Shown here: positions 5,098-6,167 of the stretch, in pieces | Position numbering within the stretch: the stretch's first letter is position 1 | Layout of the letters: each line of letters begins with the position of its first letter | Source of the DNA: Anaerolineae bacterium | GTDB lineage: Bacteria; Chloroflexota; Anaerolineae; JAFGEY01 | NCBI GenBank assembly: GCA_016929775.1 | Contig: JAFGIE010000091.1 | Span: forward strand, 1-6,167 | Length of the DNA stretch: 6,167 nt | Direction of reading: 5' to 3' | Position numbers and translations under genes: made by a program | The notes under the pieces: generated by a model | Seen by the model: only the letters and a program-made list of their open reading frames with translations | What the model was told of the DNA's origin: nothing | The model's database searches: none

Positions 5098-6167
5098 CTA
5101 TCCCAGCAGGATCTTGCGCAGCTCGGTGTGCGCTTGGTCTGCCCCCAACGCCATCTCGATCGCGGTGTCGATATAGTGCGACTTGCCGGCGATATAACCA
5201 GCAGGTCGTCCATCGGCCTCGCGGCGAGCGAGGAGCACCTGCCGCCCCACCGTGTCGTGCGCCACCGGGTCAAAGCTCATCGCGATCTTGGACTCGCGCG
5301 TCATCTGGTTCCAGTCATAGGGACAAGTACGGATCCAGTCGCCGACGATCAGGCGCGTTTTGGCGCGGATCTCGGGCAGCGCGTTGAGCGTGGCGATGTA
5401 GGGATCGCACGCATTCCCGTGCAGCGCACCGGGACGGTCGACCGTCCCATAGTGGTTCTTCATCGCAGAAGTAAACCCGGAGGTACCGTGCTCCTTGAGC
5501 GCCGGGATGTTGATCAGGGCGTGGCACGACAAGAGCACGTCGTGCAGGCGCTGCGTCTGCCCCGCGATGTCGGTCGGCGCCTCCCACCCCTTCGCGCCCC
5601 TGCAGCGCACCCCCGCCCCGTCGGCGTTGATCGTGAACCCCTGCGCCTGCAGCTCCCAGTCCGTGCGGTCAAAGATGACGATCTGCTCGGCGCTCAACCC
5701 GGCATCCTGCAGGCGCTGCGCCACGGCGTACGCGATTTGCGGCGTGGTCGTGTAGCGGCTGATCGTGTTGACCTTGATCCCGACCCGCTCCCCCGCATCG
5801 AACAGCACGCGCCAGGCGAGCGCGGCGTCCTCGATCCCGGTCAGCTGTACCAACGCGGCGTCGAGCATCTGCAGCACGACCTGATCCTGAATCTGATCCG
5901 CATCCCACACACCCGGGTGCTCGACCAGGGACACGACGCTCTGCGCCACCTGTGGATAGTGCGCCACCAGCGCATCGCGCGACGGCACGACCAGTGTGGC
6001 GGTCGGGCGCGGCGCGGTTGCCGTGGGTAGAGGCGTCGGCGACGGCGCCGCCATCGTCGGAGTCCCTTGCGCAGGGACCGCCTGGGTCGCCGGCGCTGTC
6101 GCGGTCGGGTCCTGCGCCGCAGGGACCGCCTGGGTCGCCGGCGCTGTCGCGGTCGGGTCCTGCGCCG
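5098..6167 (-). CDS. DUF362 domain protein with Pro/Thr/Ala linker, 5' end outside window
   Basis: The reading frame runs from the stop at 5098-5100 to the window edge without interruption: 355 residues visible and no certain start. Numbering from the in-frame Met at 6054, about 38 visible residues precede it, and the stretch to about 25 is Pro/Thr/Ala-rich linker. The DUF362 domain follows: GIKVN (92-96), INIPALKEHG (181-190) and the SAMKN (196-200) typical of the family, and DPVAHDTVG (262-270). DUF362 function is poorly defined; some members carry ferredoxin-like Cys clusters or Tat signals. Here only scattered cysteines are seen (151, 177, 216, 244) and no 4Fe-4S motif. The low-complexity linker suggests an exported or lipid-anchored protein whose signal lies off the window; that is inference. 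The Met at 6054 sits inside the linker and is unlikely to be the true start. It converges on the tubulin-like gene and is probably a separate unit. Confidence 0.85.
   Translation of the reverse strand, partial: AQDPTATAPATQAVPAAQDPTATAPATQAVPAQGTPTMAAPSPTPLPTATAPRPTATLVVPSRDALVAHYPQVAQSVVSLVEHPGVWDADQIQDQVVLQMLDAALVQLTGIEDAALAWRVLFDAGERVGIKVNTISRYTTTPQIAYAVAQRLQDAGLSAEQIVIFDRTDWELQAQGFTINADGAGVRCRGAKGWEAPTDIAGQTQRLHDVLLSCHALINIPALKEHGTSGFTSAMKNHYGTVDRPGALHGNACDPYIATLNALPEIRAKTRLIVGDWIRTCPYDWNQMTRESKIAMSFDPVAHDTVGRQVLLARREADGRPAGYIAGKSHYIDTAIEMALGADQAHTELRKILLG
6070..6167. repeat. 48-bp perfect tandem repeat, two copies, in-frame
   Basis: Bases 6070-6119 are repeated exactly at 6118-6167, a period of 48 bp with just over two copies before the window ends. 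Forty-eight is 16 codons, and on the minus strand in the DUF362 frame each unit encodes AQDPTATAPATQAVPA. Identity at every base, including synonymous positions, indicates recent duplication by slippage or unequal recombination, or an array kept uniform. More copies may lie beyond the edge. The product is a flexible extracytoplasmic-style linker whose length can change in 16-residue steps without breaking the frame. Confidence 0.9.

Noticed and set aside
4253..5176. Plus-strand open frame (307 codons) overlapping the tubulin-like C-terminus
   Set aside because: Out-of-frame Arg/Ala/Gly-rich product without motifs, running past the true stop into the convergent gene.
5128..6030. Plus-strand open frame (300 codons) opposite the DUF362 gene
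   Set aside because: Arg/His/Asp-rich antisense product without motifs; the minus strand carries clear DUF362 signatures.
6052..6054. ATG at 6054 as the start of the DUF362 gene
   Set aside because: The frame stays open upstream to the window edge with the same Pro/Thr/Ala style, including a codon-phased repeat, so the true start is almost certainly outside the window.
1..6167. CRISPR array, tRNA, rRNA, insertion sequence or attachment site
   Set aside because: No spaced repeats, cloverleaf, rRNA-like segment, transposase motif or terminal inverted repeat pair was seen; the only tandem repeat is the coding 48-bp unit at the right edge.

Overview
The window is very GC-rich (by eye about two thirds G+C, not counted) and densely coding. 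The gene mix suggests a member of the Chloroflexota: a eukaryote-like Ser/Thr kinase starting with a GTLL-x2-GRYEI motif, an FHA protein, a large membrane tubulin-like protein, and a DUF362 protein behind a Pro/Thr/Ala linker. This assignment is an inference from protein style; no taxonomic marker is present.

Layout. Bases 1-233 hold no gene. They contain a rightward extended -10 promoter candidate for the kinase, three GTAAC/T elements spaced exactly 11 bp apart just upstream of it, a weaker leftward promoter candidate near 46-54, and two TGAC/GTCA dyads at the left edge, so the region looks like a divergent control region. Three plus-strand genes follow: a Ser/Thr kinase with a C-terminal membrane anchor (234-1253); a four-helix membrane protein with a four-cysteine zinc ribbon and an FHA domain (1379-2272, GTG start behind a strong Shine-Dalgarno); and a 933-residue tubulin-like protein with a central membrane hairpin (2265-5066, overlapping the FHA gene by 8 bp). 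After a 31-bp gap a DUF362 gene converges on the minus strand (5098 to beyond 6167). Its visible upstream end is a perfect 48-bp tandem repeat encoding a 16-residue Pro/Ala/Thr linker unit.

How the genes may work together. The three plus-strand genes look like one functional unit. All three products have predicted membrane segments, which would place the kinase, the phosphothreonine reader and the tubulin-like protein on the same face of the membrane. The kinase would phosphorylate itself or a partner, the FHA domain would read the mark, and the tubulin-like protein would be the structural or remodelling effector. This circuit is inferred from domain content and adjacency. Two features stand out. 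The kinase departs from consensus at several catalytic positions (HCD for HRD, DLN for DLK, Ala for the first glycine of the P-loop). The tubulin-like protein has a degenerate nucleotide-binding signature (GDPLGSS in place of a GGTGSG-type motif). The module may therefore use an atypical kinase and a tubulin fold that binds nucleotide poorly or not at all. The DUF362 gene is convergent and probably unrelated.
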